This document shows positions 52,498-61,305 of a stretch of 64,000 bases of DNA, one piece after another. The DNA lies in the NCBI RefSeq assembly GCF_003202235.1, contig NZ_MASU01000013.1, positions 372,001 through 436,000 on the forward strand, in the 5' to 3' direction. The position numbers were made by a program, and so were the translations under genes. A model generated the notes under the pieces. That model had not been told where the DNA came from, searched no databases, and was given only the letters and a program-made list of their open reading frames with translations. Source of the stretch: Prauserella flavalba (GTDB taxonomy: Bacteria > Actinomycetota > Actinomycetes > Mycobacteriales > Pseudonocardiaceae). Numbering within the stretch: position 1 is the first letter of the stretch; every line of letters begins with the position of its first letter.

Positions 52498-53880
52498 GTG
52501 TCGAGCACCACCTTGATCTGGATCATCGTCGTCGCGGCCGTCGTGCTTCTGGTCGCGCTCGTCGCCGGGCTCACGATCGCGCGCAACAAGCGCAGGATCA
52601 GCCTGACCGAGGAGCGCGAGGAAACGCCCAAGGGCGGCCGCTACCAGGCCGGGGGCGGTATCGCGCTGGCCCCCGGCGGTACCGAGGCTCCCGCGCACCC
52701 CGTCGAGGAGCGCACCGAGACCGACGGTGAGCCCGGGGTCGGCGACGACGCCGCGGTCCCGAGGGACGCGCCGCGACGGGGCATCGTGGACGTCGGCCTT
52801 CCCGACGAGCGGGCCACCACCGCGCCCGCTGGGGAGGCTCCCGCCGCCGAGGCGCCCGCGCCCGAGGCGCCACCCGCCGTGCCGGAGCCCGCTCCCGCGC
52901 CGGAACCGGAGCGTGCGCCCGAGCCGGAGCCCGAGCGCGAGGAGGTGCCCCCGGCCGCGGGCCGTATCGAGCGGCTGCGCGGACGACTGTCGAAGTCCCG
53001 CTCCGCGCTCGGCCAGGGCCTGCTCGGGCTGCTCGGTGCGGGCGACCTCGACGAGGACTCCTGGCAGGACGTCGAGGACACCCTGCTGGTCGCCGACCTC
53101 GGCGCGGCGACGACCACGGAGATCGTCGAGCGGCTGCGCGCGGAGCTGTCCACGCGCGGCGTCCGCACGGCCGACGAGGCGAGGGCCCTGCTGCGTGAGG
53201 TGCTCACCGAGGCGCTGCGGCCGGACGCCGACCGCGCGGTGCGCGCACTGCCGCACACCGTCGACGGCACCAAGCAGCCCGCGGTCGTGCTGGTGACCGG
53301 CGTGAACGGAACCGGCAAGACCACCACCACCGGCAAGCTCGCGCGGGTGCTCGTCGCGCAGGGCAGGCAGGTGCTGCTGGGTGCGGCCGACACGTTCCGC
53401 GCGGCGGCGGCCGACCAGCTGCAGACGTGGTCCGAGCGCGTCGGTGCCGAGGTCGTTCGCGGCAAGGAGGGTGCCGACCCGGCGTCGGTCGCGTTCGACG
53501 CGGTCAAGCGCGGCATCGACGCCGGCGTGGACGCGGTGCTGGTGGACACCGCGGGCAGGCTGCACACCAAGACCGGCCTGATGGACGAGCTGGGCAAGGT
53601 CAAGCGCGTGGTCGAAAAGCAGGCCAAGGTCGACGAGGTGCTGCTGGTCCTCGACGCGACGACGGGCCAGAACGGGCTCGCGCAGGCGCGCGTGTTCTCC
53701 GAGGTCGTGGACGTGACGGGCATCGTGCTGACGAAGCTCGACGGCACGGCCCGCGGCGGCATCGTGTTCCAGGTGCAGCGGGAGCTGGGCGTCCCGGTGA
53801 AGCTCGTCGGCCTCGGCGAGGGCCCCGACGACCTGGCCCCGTTCGAACCGGACGCCTTCGTCGACGCCCTCCTGAGCTGA
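52498..53880 (+). CDS. ftsY: Signal recognition particle receptor FtsY
   Basis: 460 residues. N-terminal membrane helix (about 6-29), then a long acidic Pro/Ala/Glu linker (about 50-160), NG domain with GVNGTGKTTTTGKLARVL, DTAGRLHT, and TKLDGTARGG. Docks ribosome-SRP complexes at the membrane. GTG 52498 is preferred over an upstream in-frame GTG at 52432 because the -10-like element precedes it. In many actinobacteria ftsY is followed by amt-glnB-glnD; here metabolic genes follow. Confidence 0.96.
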   Translation: MSSTTLIWIIVVAAVVLLVALVAGLTIARNKRRISLTEEREETPKGGRYQAGGGIALAPGGTEAPAHPVEERTETDGEPGVGDDAAVPRDAPRRGIVDVGLPDERATTAPAGEAPAAEAPAPEAPPAVPEPAPAPEPERAPEPEPEREEVPPAAGRIERLRGRLSKSRSALGQGLLGLLGAGDLDEDSWQDVEDTLLVADLGAATTTEIVERLRAELSTRGVRTADEARALLREVLTEALRPDADRAVRALPHTVDGTKQPAVVLVTGVNGTGKTTTTGKLARVLVAQGRQVLLGAADTFRAAAADQLQTWSERVGAEVVRGKEGADPASVAFDAVKRGIDAGVDAVLVDTAGRLHTKTGLMDELGKVKRVVEKQAKVDEVLLVLDATTGQNGLAQARVFSEVVDVTGIVLTKLDGTARGGIVFQVQRELGVPVKLVGLGEGPDDLAPFEPDAFVDALLS

Positions 53881-53887
53881 GTCACCT

Positions 53888-53940
53888 GCCCCCAAGGCCA
53901 CCTTTGTTGCGCTCAACGCACCGAAGGTGGCCTTGGGGGC
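53888..53940. repeat. Family B palindrome, copy 2
   Basis: GCCCCCAAGGCCACCTTtGTTGCG, loop CTCAA, then the complementary arm: 24-bp arms with a few mismatches. Same core as 34963-35007 but between convergent genes (ftsY and the IclR gene), where it could serve as a terminator. Confidence 0.9.
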
Positions 53941-53943
53941 TTT

Positions 53944-54717
53944 TCAGGCGCTGAGGTCGCGGGTCGACAGCTGTTCCGACAGTGCCGCCGCGATGCGCTG
54001 CACCACCGGGGCGATGCGGGTGACCGCCTCCTTCGTCAGCCTGCCCTCCGGGCCCGACACCGACACCGCCGCGGGTGTCGGCGCGCCCGCCACCGGCACC
54101 GCCAGGCAGCGCACCCCCAGCTCCTGTTCGCTCTCGTCGAGCGCGTAGCCCTGCTTCGCGATCTTGGCCAGGTGCCGGAGGAACTTCTCCACGTCGGTGT
54201 GGGTGTGCTCGGTGTAGGACGGCATGCCCGTGCGCGCGAGCAGCGCCCGTACCTCGTCGGGCGGCAGCTCCGCGAGGATCGCCTTGCCCACACCCGTGCC
54301 GTGTGGCAGGAGCCTGCGGCCCACCTCGGTGAACATCCGCATCGAGTGCTTCGACGGCACCTGGGAGACGTAGACCACCTCGTCGCGCTCCAGCACCGCG
54401 AGGTTCGCCGTCTCGCCGACCTCGTCCACCAGCTCCGCGAGCAGTGGGCGCGCCCACGTGCCGAACTGCAGGCTCGCGTTCTCGCCGAGCCGGATCAGCC
54501 GCGCGCCGAGCGCGTAGCGGCGGTTGGTGTTCTGGCGGACGTAGCCCAGCGCGACGAGCGTGCGGATGAGCCGGTGGATCGTGGGCATCGGCAGCCCCGA
54601 CGACGTCGCCAGCTCCGAAAGGCTCGCCTCACCTCCGGCGTCCGCCAGCCGTTCGAGCAGCTCGAACGCGCGCTGCAGCGACTGCACCCCGCCGTTACCT
54701 GACCTCTCGGGGGCCAC
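53944..54717 (-). CDS. IclR-family transcriptional regulator (AllR-like)
   Basis: 257 residues from GTG 54717 with AGGAG five nt upstream. Winged helix (about 12-70, VQSLQRAFELLERLADAGGE; GLPMPTIHRLIRTL) and C-terminal IclR effector domain (VGRRLLPHGTGVGKAILAEL; GYALDESEQELGVRCLAVPV). Divergent from malate synthase, so likely its regulator; IclR/AllR proteins sense glyoxylate or related acids. A minus-strand -10 (TATAGT) lies at 54755-54760. Confidence 0.92.
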   Translation of the reverse strand: MAPERSGNGGVQSLQRAFELLERLADAGGEASLSELATSSGLPMPTIHRLIRTLVALGYVRQNTNRRYALGARLIRLGENASLQFGTWARPLLAELVDEVGETANLAVLERDEVVYVSQVPSKHSMRMFTEVGRRLLPHGTGVGKAILAELPPDEVRALLARTGMPSYTEHTHTDVEKFLRHLAKIAKQGYALDESEQELGVRCLAVPVAGAPTPAAVSVSGPEGRLTKEAVTRIAPVVQRIAAALSEQLSTRDLSA

Positions 54718-54747
54718 ACCGTCTCCTCTCGCGTTGAGCTTCCGCAA

Positions 54748-54815
54748 TGTAGAAACTATAGTCCGAGATGTAAAACAAGATGATCGTTATTTTGACCAGA
54801 CTCTGAGGTGTTCGC
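54748..54815. promoter_or_regulatory. Divergent promoter region of the IclR gene and aceB
   Basis: Contains the minus-strand -10 TATAGT (54755-54760) within the palindrome ACTATAGT, and two related stretches ATGTAGAAAC and ATGTAAAACA about 20 bp apart, which could be IclR half-sites. A plus-strand TATTTT near 54790 may serve aceB. Confidence 0.4.
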
Positions 54816-56390
54816 ATGTCTGATGTTCGTGTGCTCGGCGACGCCGTCGAGCGCGGCGACGAGGTGCTGACCGAGGAAGCCCTGCAGTTCCTCGGCGGTC
54901 TCCACGACGCCTTCGCGACGACGCGGGACAAGCTTCTCGAGGCTCGCACGCACCGCCGCGAGGAGGCCAAGCGCACCGGAAAGCTGGACTTCCTTCCGGA
55001 GACGAAGGAGGTTCGCGAGTCGGAGTGGCGGGTCGCCGAGGCGCCGCCCGCGCTGCGTGACCGCCGGGTCGAGATCACCGGCCCCACCGACCGCAAGATG
55101 ACGATCAACGCGCTGAACTCCGGCGCGAAGGTGTGGCTCGCCGACTTCGAGGACGCCAACACCCCGCACTGGGCCAACGTCGTCTCCGGCCACGTGAACC
55201 TGTCCGACGCCATCAGGGGCACGATCGAGCTCGACTCGAACGGCAAGCACTACCAGCTGCGTGACGACATCGAGCACGCCACGATCGTGGTCCGCCCGCG
55301 CGGCTGGCACCTCGACGAGCGCAACATCGAGATCAACGGCCGCGCGGCCGTCGGCGCGCTCGTGGACTTCGGCCTCTACTTCTTCCACAACGCGAAGGAG
55401 CTGCTCAACCGGGGCCGGGGCCCGTACTTCTACCTGCCGAAGATGGAGAGCCACCTCGAGGCCCGCCTGTGGAACGACGTGTTCACCCACGCCGAGAAGA
55501 CGCTGGGCATCGAGCACGGCACCATCCGCGCCACCGTGCTGATCGAGACGATCCCCGCCGCGTTCGAGATGGAGGAGATCCTCTACGAGCTGCGCGAGCA
55601 CGCCTCGGGCCTCAACGCGGGCCGCTGGGACTACCTCTTCAGCATCATCAAGTACTTCCGCGACGCGGGCGAGAAGTTCGTGCTGCCCGACCGCAACAGC
55701 GTCACGATGACCGCGCCGTTCATGCGGGCCTACACCGAGCTGCTCGTGCGCACGTGCCACAAGCGCGGCGCGTTCGCGATCGGCGGCATGGCCGCGTTCA
55801 TCCCGAGCAAGGACCCCGAGGTCAACGAGAAGGCCATGGCGAAGGTCCACGACGACAAAGCGCGCGAGGCCGGTGACGGCTTCGACGGCTCGTGGGTGGC
55901 CCACCCCGGCATGGTCGAGCTCTGCAAGGAGGAGTTCGACAAGGTCCTCGGTGACAAGCCCAATCAGCTCGACCGCCTGCGCGAGGACGTCTCCGTGACC
56001 GCGGACCAGCTGCTCGACATCGCGGCCACCGAGGGCGCGGCGACAATGGGCGGCCTGCGGGGAGCGGTGGACGTCGGCGTGCGCTACATCGCCTCGTGGC
56101 TGTCGGGCAACGGCGCCGCGGCGATCCACAACCTCATGGAGGACGCCGCGACCGCGGAGATCTCGCGTTCGCAGGTGTGGCAGTGGGTCCGCAACGGCGT
56201 CACGCTCGACTCCGGCGAGACCGTCACCGAGGAGCTGGTGCGCTCGGTGCTGGCCGACGTGCGCGGCGAGCTGGAGGGCGTGGTCGACGCCGACACGCTC
56301 GCCCAGGCGGTGGAGCTGTTCGAGGAGGTCGCGCTCGCCGAGCAGTTCGCCGACTTCCTGACCCTGCCCGCCTACGAGCGGATCAAGTAA
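54816..56390 (+). CDS. aceB: Malate synthase A
   Basis: 524 residues. Condenses glyoxylate and acetyl-CoA to malate. Motifs of the AceB (A) form: DFEDANTPHWANVV near residue 110, FYLPKMESHLEARLWN, IETIPAAFEMEEIL, and GGMAAFIPSKDPEVN. Length fits isoform A rather than the roughly 720-residue G form. TGAGGTG precedes ATG 54816. Isocitrate lyase is absent, so the glyoxylate probably comes from another route, such as ureide breakdown. The stop overlaps the next gene (TAATG). Confidence 0.97.
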   Translation: MSDVRVLGDAVERGDEVLTEEALQFLGGLHDAFATTRDKLLEARTHRREEAKRTGKLDFLPETKEVRESEWRVAEAPPALRDRRVEITGPTDRKMTINALNSGAKVWLADFEDANTPHWANVVSGHVNLSDAIRGTIELDSNGKHYQLRDDIEHATIVVRPRGWHLDERNIEINGRAAVGALVDFGLYFFHNAKELLNRGRGPYFYLPKMESHLEARLWNDVFTHAEKTLGIEHGTIRATVLIETIPAAFEMEEILYELREHASGLNAGRWDYLFSIIKYFRDAGEKFVLPDRNSVTMTAPFMRAYTELLVRTCHKRGAFAIGGMAAFIPSKDPEVNEKAMAKVHDDKAREAGDGFDGSWVAHPGMVELCKEEFDKVLGDKPNQLDRLREDVSVTADQLLDIAATEGAATMGGLRGAVDVGVRYIASWLSGNGAAAIHNLMEDAATAEISRSQVWQWVRNGVTLDSGETVTEELVRSVLADVRGELEGVVDADTLAQAVELFEEVALAEQFADFLTLPAYERIK

Positions 56391-57595
56391 TGGCCGCCGG
56401 CCGGCTCCCCGGGGAGGTCTACGAGCGCATCGACGCGCGCCTCGCCGAGGCAGACGCGCGCGTCGCCGCCGACTACCCCGGCGAGCCGGCCGGGCGGCAA
56501 CCCGTGCACACGGTCTACGTGCCCGCGAACGCCTACCACGCGGGGCTTTCCGCCGAGTGGGGCGAGCGGGCGCTGGCGGTGCTCGCCGAGCACGGGGTCA
56601 CGCTCGGCGGCTCCGCCGACGTGCTCGAACGGGTACGGGAGAAGCTGCGCGCGCAGCCGATCGAGGATCTGCGCGTGGACTTCGAGGACGGTTACGGCAA
56701 CCCCGGCGACGACGCCGAGGACGCCGAGGCCGTGCGGGTGGCGCGCGAGCTGAAGGCCGACTCGCCGCCGCCGTTCGTCGGCATCCGGTTCAAAAGCTTC
56801 GAGGCGCCGACGCGCAGGCGGGCCATCCGCACGCTGGACCTCTTCCTCGGGGAGCTGGGTGAGCCGCCGCCGGGGTTCGTGCTGACGCTGCCGAAGGTGA
56901 CCGCCGTCGAGCAGGTCGAGGCGTGCGCGGAGGTGCTCGGCGAGCTGGAGAAGGTGCACGGGCTCGCCGCGGGCTCGCTGCGGTTCGAGGTGCAGATCGA
57001 GACGGCGCAGTCGGTGCTCGGTGGAGACGGGACGGTCGCACTCCCGCGCATCGTGCGTGCCGCGGGCGGCCGGTGCAGCGGCCTGCACTTCGGCACCTAC
57101 GACTACAGCGCGGGCCTGGGCATCAGCGGTGCCTACCAGAGCATGGACCACCCGGCCGCCGACTTCGCCAAGGAGCTGATGCAGGTCGCCGCCGCCGGTA
57201 CGGGCGTGCGGCTCTCCGACGGCTCCACCAACCGCCTGCCGGTCGGCGACGCCGAGGCCGTGCACGGAGCGTGGGCCGAGCACCTTCGGCTCGTGCGGCG
57301 GTCGCTGGAGCGCGGCTTCTACCAGGGCTGGGACCTGCATCCGCATCAGCTGCCGAGCCGGTTCGCCGCGACGTACGCGTTCTTCCGCGAGACCCTGCCG
57401 TCCGCGGCGGCGCGCGTGCGGGACTACGTGCGCAAGACCGAGGGCGCGGTGCTCGACGAACCCGCCACCGCGCAGGCGCTCGCCGCCTACCTCGTGCGGG
57501 GACTCGACTGCGGGGCCGTCACGCAGGACGAGGTGACCGAGCTGACGACGCTGGACCGGGCCGCGCTCGACCGGCTGGTGAGGCGCCTACCCTGA
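56390..57595 (+). CDS. HpcH/HpaI-type aldolase/citrate-lyase-like protein (DUF6986-like)
   Basis: 401 residues. A TIM-barrel lyase of the phosphoenolpyruvate/pyruvate-aldolase superfamily is suggested by [21 protein letters not shown] (acidic metal-site region), [13 protein letters not shown] (metal-ligand Glu) and [13 protein letters not shown]. Overlaps aceB by 1 nt, so the two are made together. Family members cleave hydroxy acids to give glyoxylate or pyruvate. A glyoxylate-releasing aldolase feeding AceB is a reasonable inference but not shown. Confidence 0.8.
   Translation: MAAGRLPGEVYERIDARLAEADARVAADYPGEPAGRQPVHTVYVPANAYHAGLSAEWGERALAVLAEHGVTLGGSADVLERVREKLRAQPIEDLRVDFEDGYGNPGDDAEDAEAVRVARELKADSPPPFVGIRFKSFEAPTRRRAIRTLDLFLGELGEPPPGFVLTLPKVTAVEQVEACAEVLGELEKVHGLAAGSLRFEVQIETAQSVLGGDGTVALPRIVRAAGGRCSGLHFGTYDYSAGLGISGAYQSMDHPAADFAKELMQVAAAGTGVRLSDGSTNRLPVGDAEAVHGAWAEHLRLVRRSLERGFYQGWDLHPHQLPSRFAATYAFFRETLPSAAARVRDYVRKTEGAVLDEPATAQALAAYLVRGLDCGAVTQDEVTELTTLDRAALDRLVRRLP
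57588..57593 (+). promoter_or_regulatory. -10 element of pxpA inside the upstream gene
   Basis: TACCCT, 6 nt, then GTG 57600. It supports that start and gives pxpA its own leaderless promoter. Confidence 0.45.
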
Positions 57596-57599
57596 CGGC

Positions 57600-58364
57600 G
57601 TGACCGACATGGTGATCGACCTCAACAGCGACCTGGGCGAGGGCTTCGGCGCCTGGCCCCTCACCGACGACGAGGCCCTGCTCGACATCGTGACGAGCGC
57701 GAACGTGGCGTGTGGTTTCCACGCGGGGGACCCGTCCGTGCTGCGCAAGGTGACCGAACTGGCGGCCGAGCGCGGTGTGGTGATCGGGGCGCAGGTCGGT
57801 TACCGGGACCTCGCCGGGTTCGGGCGGCGGTTCATCGACATGGACCCGCACGAGCTGGTCAACGACGTCCTCTACCAGATCGGCGCGCTGGAGGGCTTCG
57901 CGAAGATCGCGGGCACGCGGGTGCGCTACGTCAAGCCGCACGGCGCGCTGTACAACGCCGTGGTGCACCACACCGAGCAGGCGGCGGCCGTCGTCGACGC
58001 GGTCAAGCGGTACGACCCGGGCCTGCCGATCCTCGGCCTGCCCGGCTCCGAGCTGTTGCGCCAGGCCGAGGCCGAGGGGCTGACCGCCGTGGAGGAGGCG
58101 TTCGCCGACCGCGCCTACACGCCGGAGGGCAGGCTCGTCTCGCGTCGCCTGCCCGGTGCCGTGGTGCACGAGCCCGGCGAGGTGGTGCGGCGCAGCGTGC
58201 GGATGGCCACCGACGGCACGGTCACCGCCACCGACGGCAGCTCCGTGGCCGCGCGGCCGCGTTCCCTGTGCGTGCACGGTGACACGGCGGGTGCGGTGGA
58301 GATCGCCCGCAAGGTCCGCCAGGGTCTCCTCGATGCCGGTATCGAGGTGCGCTCCTTCGCCTAG
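57600..58364 (+). CDS. pxpA: 5-oxoprolinase subunit A (LamB/YcsF family)
   Basis: 254 residues. Starts [14 protein letters not shown] and contains [29 protein letters not shown], and [13 protein letters not shown], all canonical for PxpA. The usual partners PxpB and PxpC are not next to it in this window, so either they are elsewhere or the protein does another lactam or ureide hydrolysis. GTG 57600 is supported by the -10; ATG 57609 is in the same frame. Confidence 0.92.
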   Translation: MTDMVIDLNSDLGEGFGAWPLTDDEALLDIVTSANVACGFHAGDPSVLRKVTELAAERGVVIGAQVGYRDLAGFGRRFIDMDPHELVNDVLYQIGALEGFAKIAGTRVRYVKPHGALYNAVVHHTEQAAAVVDAVKRYDPGLPILGLPGSELLRQAEAEGLTAVEEAFADRAYTPEGRLVSRRLPGAVVHEPGEVVRRSVRMATDGTVTATDGSSVAARPRSLCVHGDTAGAVEIARKVRQGLLDAGIEVRSFA

Positions 58365-58378
58365 CTGGGCGCGGCCAA

Positions 58379-58434
58379 CCGCAGTGAAGGCCACCTTCAC
58401 TGCGTTGAACGCAGTGAAGGTGGCCTTCACTGCG
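58379..58434. repeat. Two tandem family A palindromes
   Basis: GCAGTGAAGG-CCA-CCTTCACTGC (from about 58381) and GCAGTGAAGG-TGG-CCTTCACTGC (from about 58411), 30 bp apart and in opposite orientation of the asymmetric centre, joined by GTTGAAC. They lie between convergent pxpA and the PucR gene. Confidence 0.88.
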
Positions 58435-58467
58435 GACGGGGTGGACCGGGGGTGGACGGGGCGCGGG

Positions 58468-59865
58468 TCAGTTGTCCACCGACAGGGCCAGGTAGACGTC
58501 CACCTGGGTGCGGAAGTCGGTGAGGTCGGCGCCGAGGAGCTCGCCCGCGCGGGCGAGCCGGTAGCGCAGGGTGTTGACGTGGACGTGCAGGGCCTTCGCC
58601 GTCCTGGCCGGCGAGCCCGAGCACTCCAGGTACACGCGCACGGTGCGCAGCAGTTCGGGATGTCCGGCCAGGGAACCGAGCGTGCGCTCGCGCAGGGCGC
58701 GGCGCAGCTCGTCGGGCGCGCCCGCGAGCAGCAGCCGGTGCACGCCGATCTCCTCGCCCGACACCACGGCCACGCGCTCGGCCCGCCGCGCCGCCGCGCC
58801 GAGCGCGTGCCGTGCCTCCTCGCTCGCCCCGCGCAGCCCCGGCATCGGGGCCGGACCGCCGATGCCGATGAGGACGCGGCCGCCGCCGAGCCGCTCCAGT
58901 GCCCGCGTCGCCGCGGCGGGCCAGTCGGACGGCCGGCCGTCGTCGGCGGGCACGAGCGCCACCGCCCCGCCCGCGTCGGCGAGCTCGCCGACGAACACCG
59001 GGCCGGGGTGCTCGGCCAGCAGCTCGCCGAGGATGTCGCCCGCGCCGGGTGCGTGCGCGAGCAGCACGCGCAGCGGGAGGTCGGCGGGCAGCCCGGTCGC
59101 GGCGAACGCCGTGGCCAGCTCGGCGGCGCTGCCCGCAGGGTCGGCCAGCAGCGCGAGCAGCGGCGCGGCCACGCCCATCCGGACCCGGCGTACCTCCTCC
59201 TCCCGCGCCCTGGCGAGCCCGACGAGGCTCGCCAGCTCCTCGGCGACCTCCGTGGGGCCCGGACCCAGCTCGGCGCCCACCACGAGCGACCACGGCACGG
59301 CGCTGCGCCCGCCCACCGGCAGTACCGTGCGCTCGCGCGGAGCGCCGGGTGCGCTCCCGGCGACGACCCGCCCCGTCGCCGAGCACACCCAGCAGTCGGC
59401 GCCCAGCTCGGTCGCGGCGTGGGTGAGCAGCGTGGGCAGCGACGCGTCCTCGGCGGCGGCCGACAGCAACCGTTTGCGCGCACCACCCGACTCGGCGGCG
59501 AGCGCCAGCACCACACGCTCGGTGACGACGGCGAACGACAGGTCCGCGGGCACTTCCAGCAGGGGCATCCGGTGCCGCTCGCACGCGGCCACCAGCTCGT
59601 CGGGGATGCCGCCGGTGTCGGCGCCCGACGCCGCCAGAGCGGCGCACCGGGCGTGCGCGAGCGCGGCCACGAACGGCTCCGCGTCACCCGGCTCCCGCCA
59701 CCAGAGCAGCCCGCTCAACACGAGCTCGCCCTCCGAGAGGTAGCGGCTCGGATCAGGCAGCTCGGTGCCGTAGATGCGGGTGACCTCGCGATCGAGCAGG
59801 TCGCCGCCCGCCCGCAGCCGCATCCGCAGCTCGGGTATCTCCAGCAGAGTTCGCACCAGCGTCAT
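58468..59865 (-). CDS. PucR-family transcriptional regulator
   Basis: 465 residues. N-terminal PucR purine-catabolism domain (LEIPELRMRLRAGGDLLDREVTRIYGTELPDPSRYL), a middle GGDEF-like/GAF segment, and C-terminal helix-turn-helix (GSPARTAKALHVHVNTLRYRLARAGELLG). Divergent from the molybdenum hydroxylase/8-oxoguanine deaminase operon, so very probably its purine-responsive regulator. In Bacillus PucR controls the puc genes in response to nitrogen and purine intermediates. Confidence 0.93.
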   Translation of the reverse strand: MTLVRTLLEIPELRMRLRAGGDLLDREVTRIYGTELPDPSRYLSEGELVLSGLLWWREPGDAEPFVAALAHARCAALAASGADTGGIPDELVAACERHRMPLLEVPADLSFAVVTERVVLALAAESGGARKRLLSAAAEDASLPTLLTHAATELGADCWVCSATGRVVAGSAPGAPRERTVLPVGGRSAVPWSLVVGAELGPGPTEVAEELASLVGLARAREEEVRRVRMGVAAPLLALLADPAGSAAELATAFAATGLPADLPLRVLLAHAPGAGDILGELLAEHPGPVFVGELADAGGAVALVPADDGRPSDWPAAATRALERLGGGRVLIGIGGPAPMPGLRGASEEARHALGAAARRAERVAVVSGEEIGVHRLLLAGAPDELRRALRERTLGSLAGHPELLRTVRVYLECSGSPARTAKALHVHVNTLRYRLARAGELLGADLTDFRTQVDVYLALSVDN

Positions 59866-59989
59866 CAGGTTTGTAGGAAAGCACGAAATCGCCGTGCTGC
59901 GCTGCCCCTTCTTTCATGCTCCCGGGCCGTTGCCGCCACCGGCACGCGGGCGGTGTACTGGGTCACACCCCGATTTCCTGGAGCGTCTC

Positions 59990-60853
59990 GTGGACTTCCT
60001 CCGACCGACCACCCTCGACGAGGCCCTCGCCATCAAGGCGCAGCGGCCGGACGCGGTGCCGATCGCGGGCGGCACCGACGTCATGGTCGAGCTGAACTTC
60101 GACCACCGGCGCCCCGAGGCGTTGCTGGACCTGACCCGCATCGGTGAACTCGCCGAGTGGTCCACATTGGATGGGACGGTGACCCTCGGCGCCGGCGTGC
60201 CCTACACGCGGGTGATCGACGAGCTCGGCGACGCGCTGCCGGGGCTCGCGATGGCGGCGCGCACGGTCGGCTCGCCGCAGATCCGCAACCGAGGCACCGT
60301 CGGCGGCAACCTGGGCGCCGCGTCACCGGCAGGCGACACCCATCCCGTGCTGCTCGCCACCGGCGCGAGGGTGGAGGTCGCCTCCGTGCGCGGGCGGCGG
60401 TTCATCGCGGCCGAGGACTTCTACACCGGAGTGAAGCGCAACGCGCTGGAGCCGGACGAGCTGATCACGGCCGTGCGCCTGCCCGTGGCCACGGGCGGGG
60501 AGCAGTTCGCCAAGATCGGCACCCGCAACGCGATGGTGATCGCCGTGTGCTCGTTCGCGATCGTGCTGCGCGAGGGCCACGTCGGCGCCGCGATCGGCTC
60601 GGCGGCACCCACCCCGCGGCGGGTCGGCGAGGCCGAGCGGTTCCTGCTCGGCGAGCTGCCGTGGGACGCTCCCGCGCCGCTGGCCGACTCGCTCAAACGC
60701 CGCTTCGGCGAACTGGTGGCGAGCGCGGCGACCCCGATCGACGACGTGCGCGGCAGCGCCGCCTACCGCACACACGCCCTGTCCGTCCTCGCCCGCAGGA
60801 CGCTGACGTGGGCCTGGGACGGCTACCGAGGGAGTGTCCGGGAATGCGCCTGA
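59990..60853 (+). CDS. Xanthine dehydrogenase-type FAD-binding subunit
   Basis: 287 residues from GTG 59990 (GGAG six nt upstream). FAD-binding motif PIAGGTDVMVELN and second loop GSPQIRNRGTVGGNLGAASPAGD; CODH flavoprotein C-terminal domain at the end. Middle subunit of a three-chain molybdenum hydroxylase. Overlaps the iron-sulfur subunit gene by 10 nt. Confidence 0.94.
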   Translation: MDFLRPTTLDEALAIKAQRPDAVPIAGGTDVMVELNFDHRRPEALLDLTRIGELAEWSTLDGTVTLGAGVPYTRVIDELGDALPGLAMAARTVGSPQIRNRGTVGGNLGAASPAGDTHPVLLATGARVEVASVRGRRFIAAEDFYTGVKRNALEPDELITAVRLPVATGGEQFAKIGTRNAMVIAVCSFAIVLREGHVGAAIGSAAPTPRRVGEAERFLLGELPWDAPAPLADSLKRRFGELVASAATPIDDVRGSAAYRTHALSVLARRTLTWAWDGYRGSVRECA

Positions 60854-61305
60854 ACGTGACGGTCAACGGAGAGCGGCGGCAGGCCGACGACGTGTGGGAG
60901 GGCGAGAGCCTGCTCTACGTCCTGCGCGAGCGCCTGGGGCTGCCCGGCTCCAAGAACGCCTGCGAGCAAGGCGAGTGCGGCTCGTGCACGGTGTACCTCG
61001 ACGACGTGCCCGTGTGCTCGTGTCTCGTCGCGGCCGGGCAGGCCGAGGGCCGCGAGGTGCGCACCGTCGAGGGCCTCGCCGACGGTGACGCGCTCGATCC
61101 GGTGCAACAGTCCTTCGTGGACGCCGGTGCCGTGCAGTGCGGCTTCTGCACGCCGGGCCTCGTCGTCGCGGCGCACGACCTGCTGAACCGCGTGCCCGAT
61201 CCGAGCGACGAGGAGATCCGCGAGGCACTGGCCGGAAACCTCTGCCGCTGCACGGGGTACGAGAAGATCCTCGACGCGGTACGCCTGGCGGCTGATGCCC
61301 GATGA
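60844..61305 (+). CDS. Xanthine dehydrogenase-type [2Fe-2S] subunit
   Basis: 153 residues. Plant-type cluster motif CEQGECGSC plus a further Cys in PVCSC, and the C-terminal helical cluster domain with CGFCTPG and CRCTG. Carries electrons between the Mo and FAD subunits. Overlaps its neighbours on both sides, so one operon. Confidence 0.95.
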   Translation: MRLNVTVNGERRQADDVWEGESLLYVLRERLGLPGSKNACEQGECGSCTVYLDDVPVCSCLVAAGQAEGREVRTVEGLADGDALDPVQQSFVDAGAVQCGFCTPGLVVAAHDLLNRVPDPSDEEIREALAGNLCRCTGYEKILDAVRLAADAR

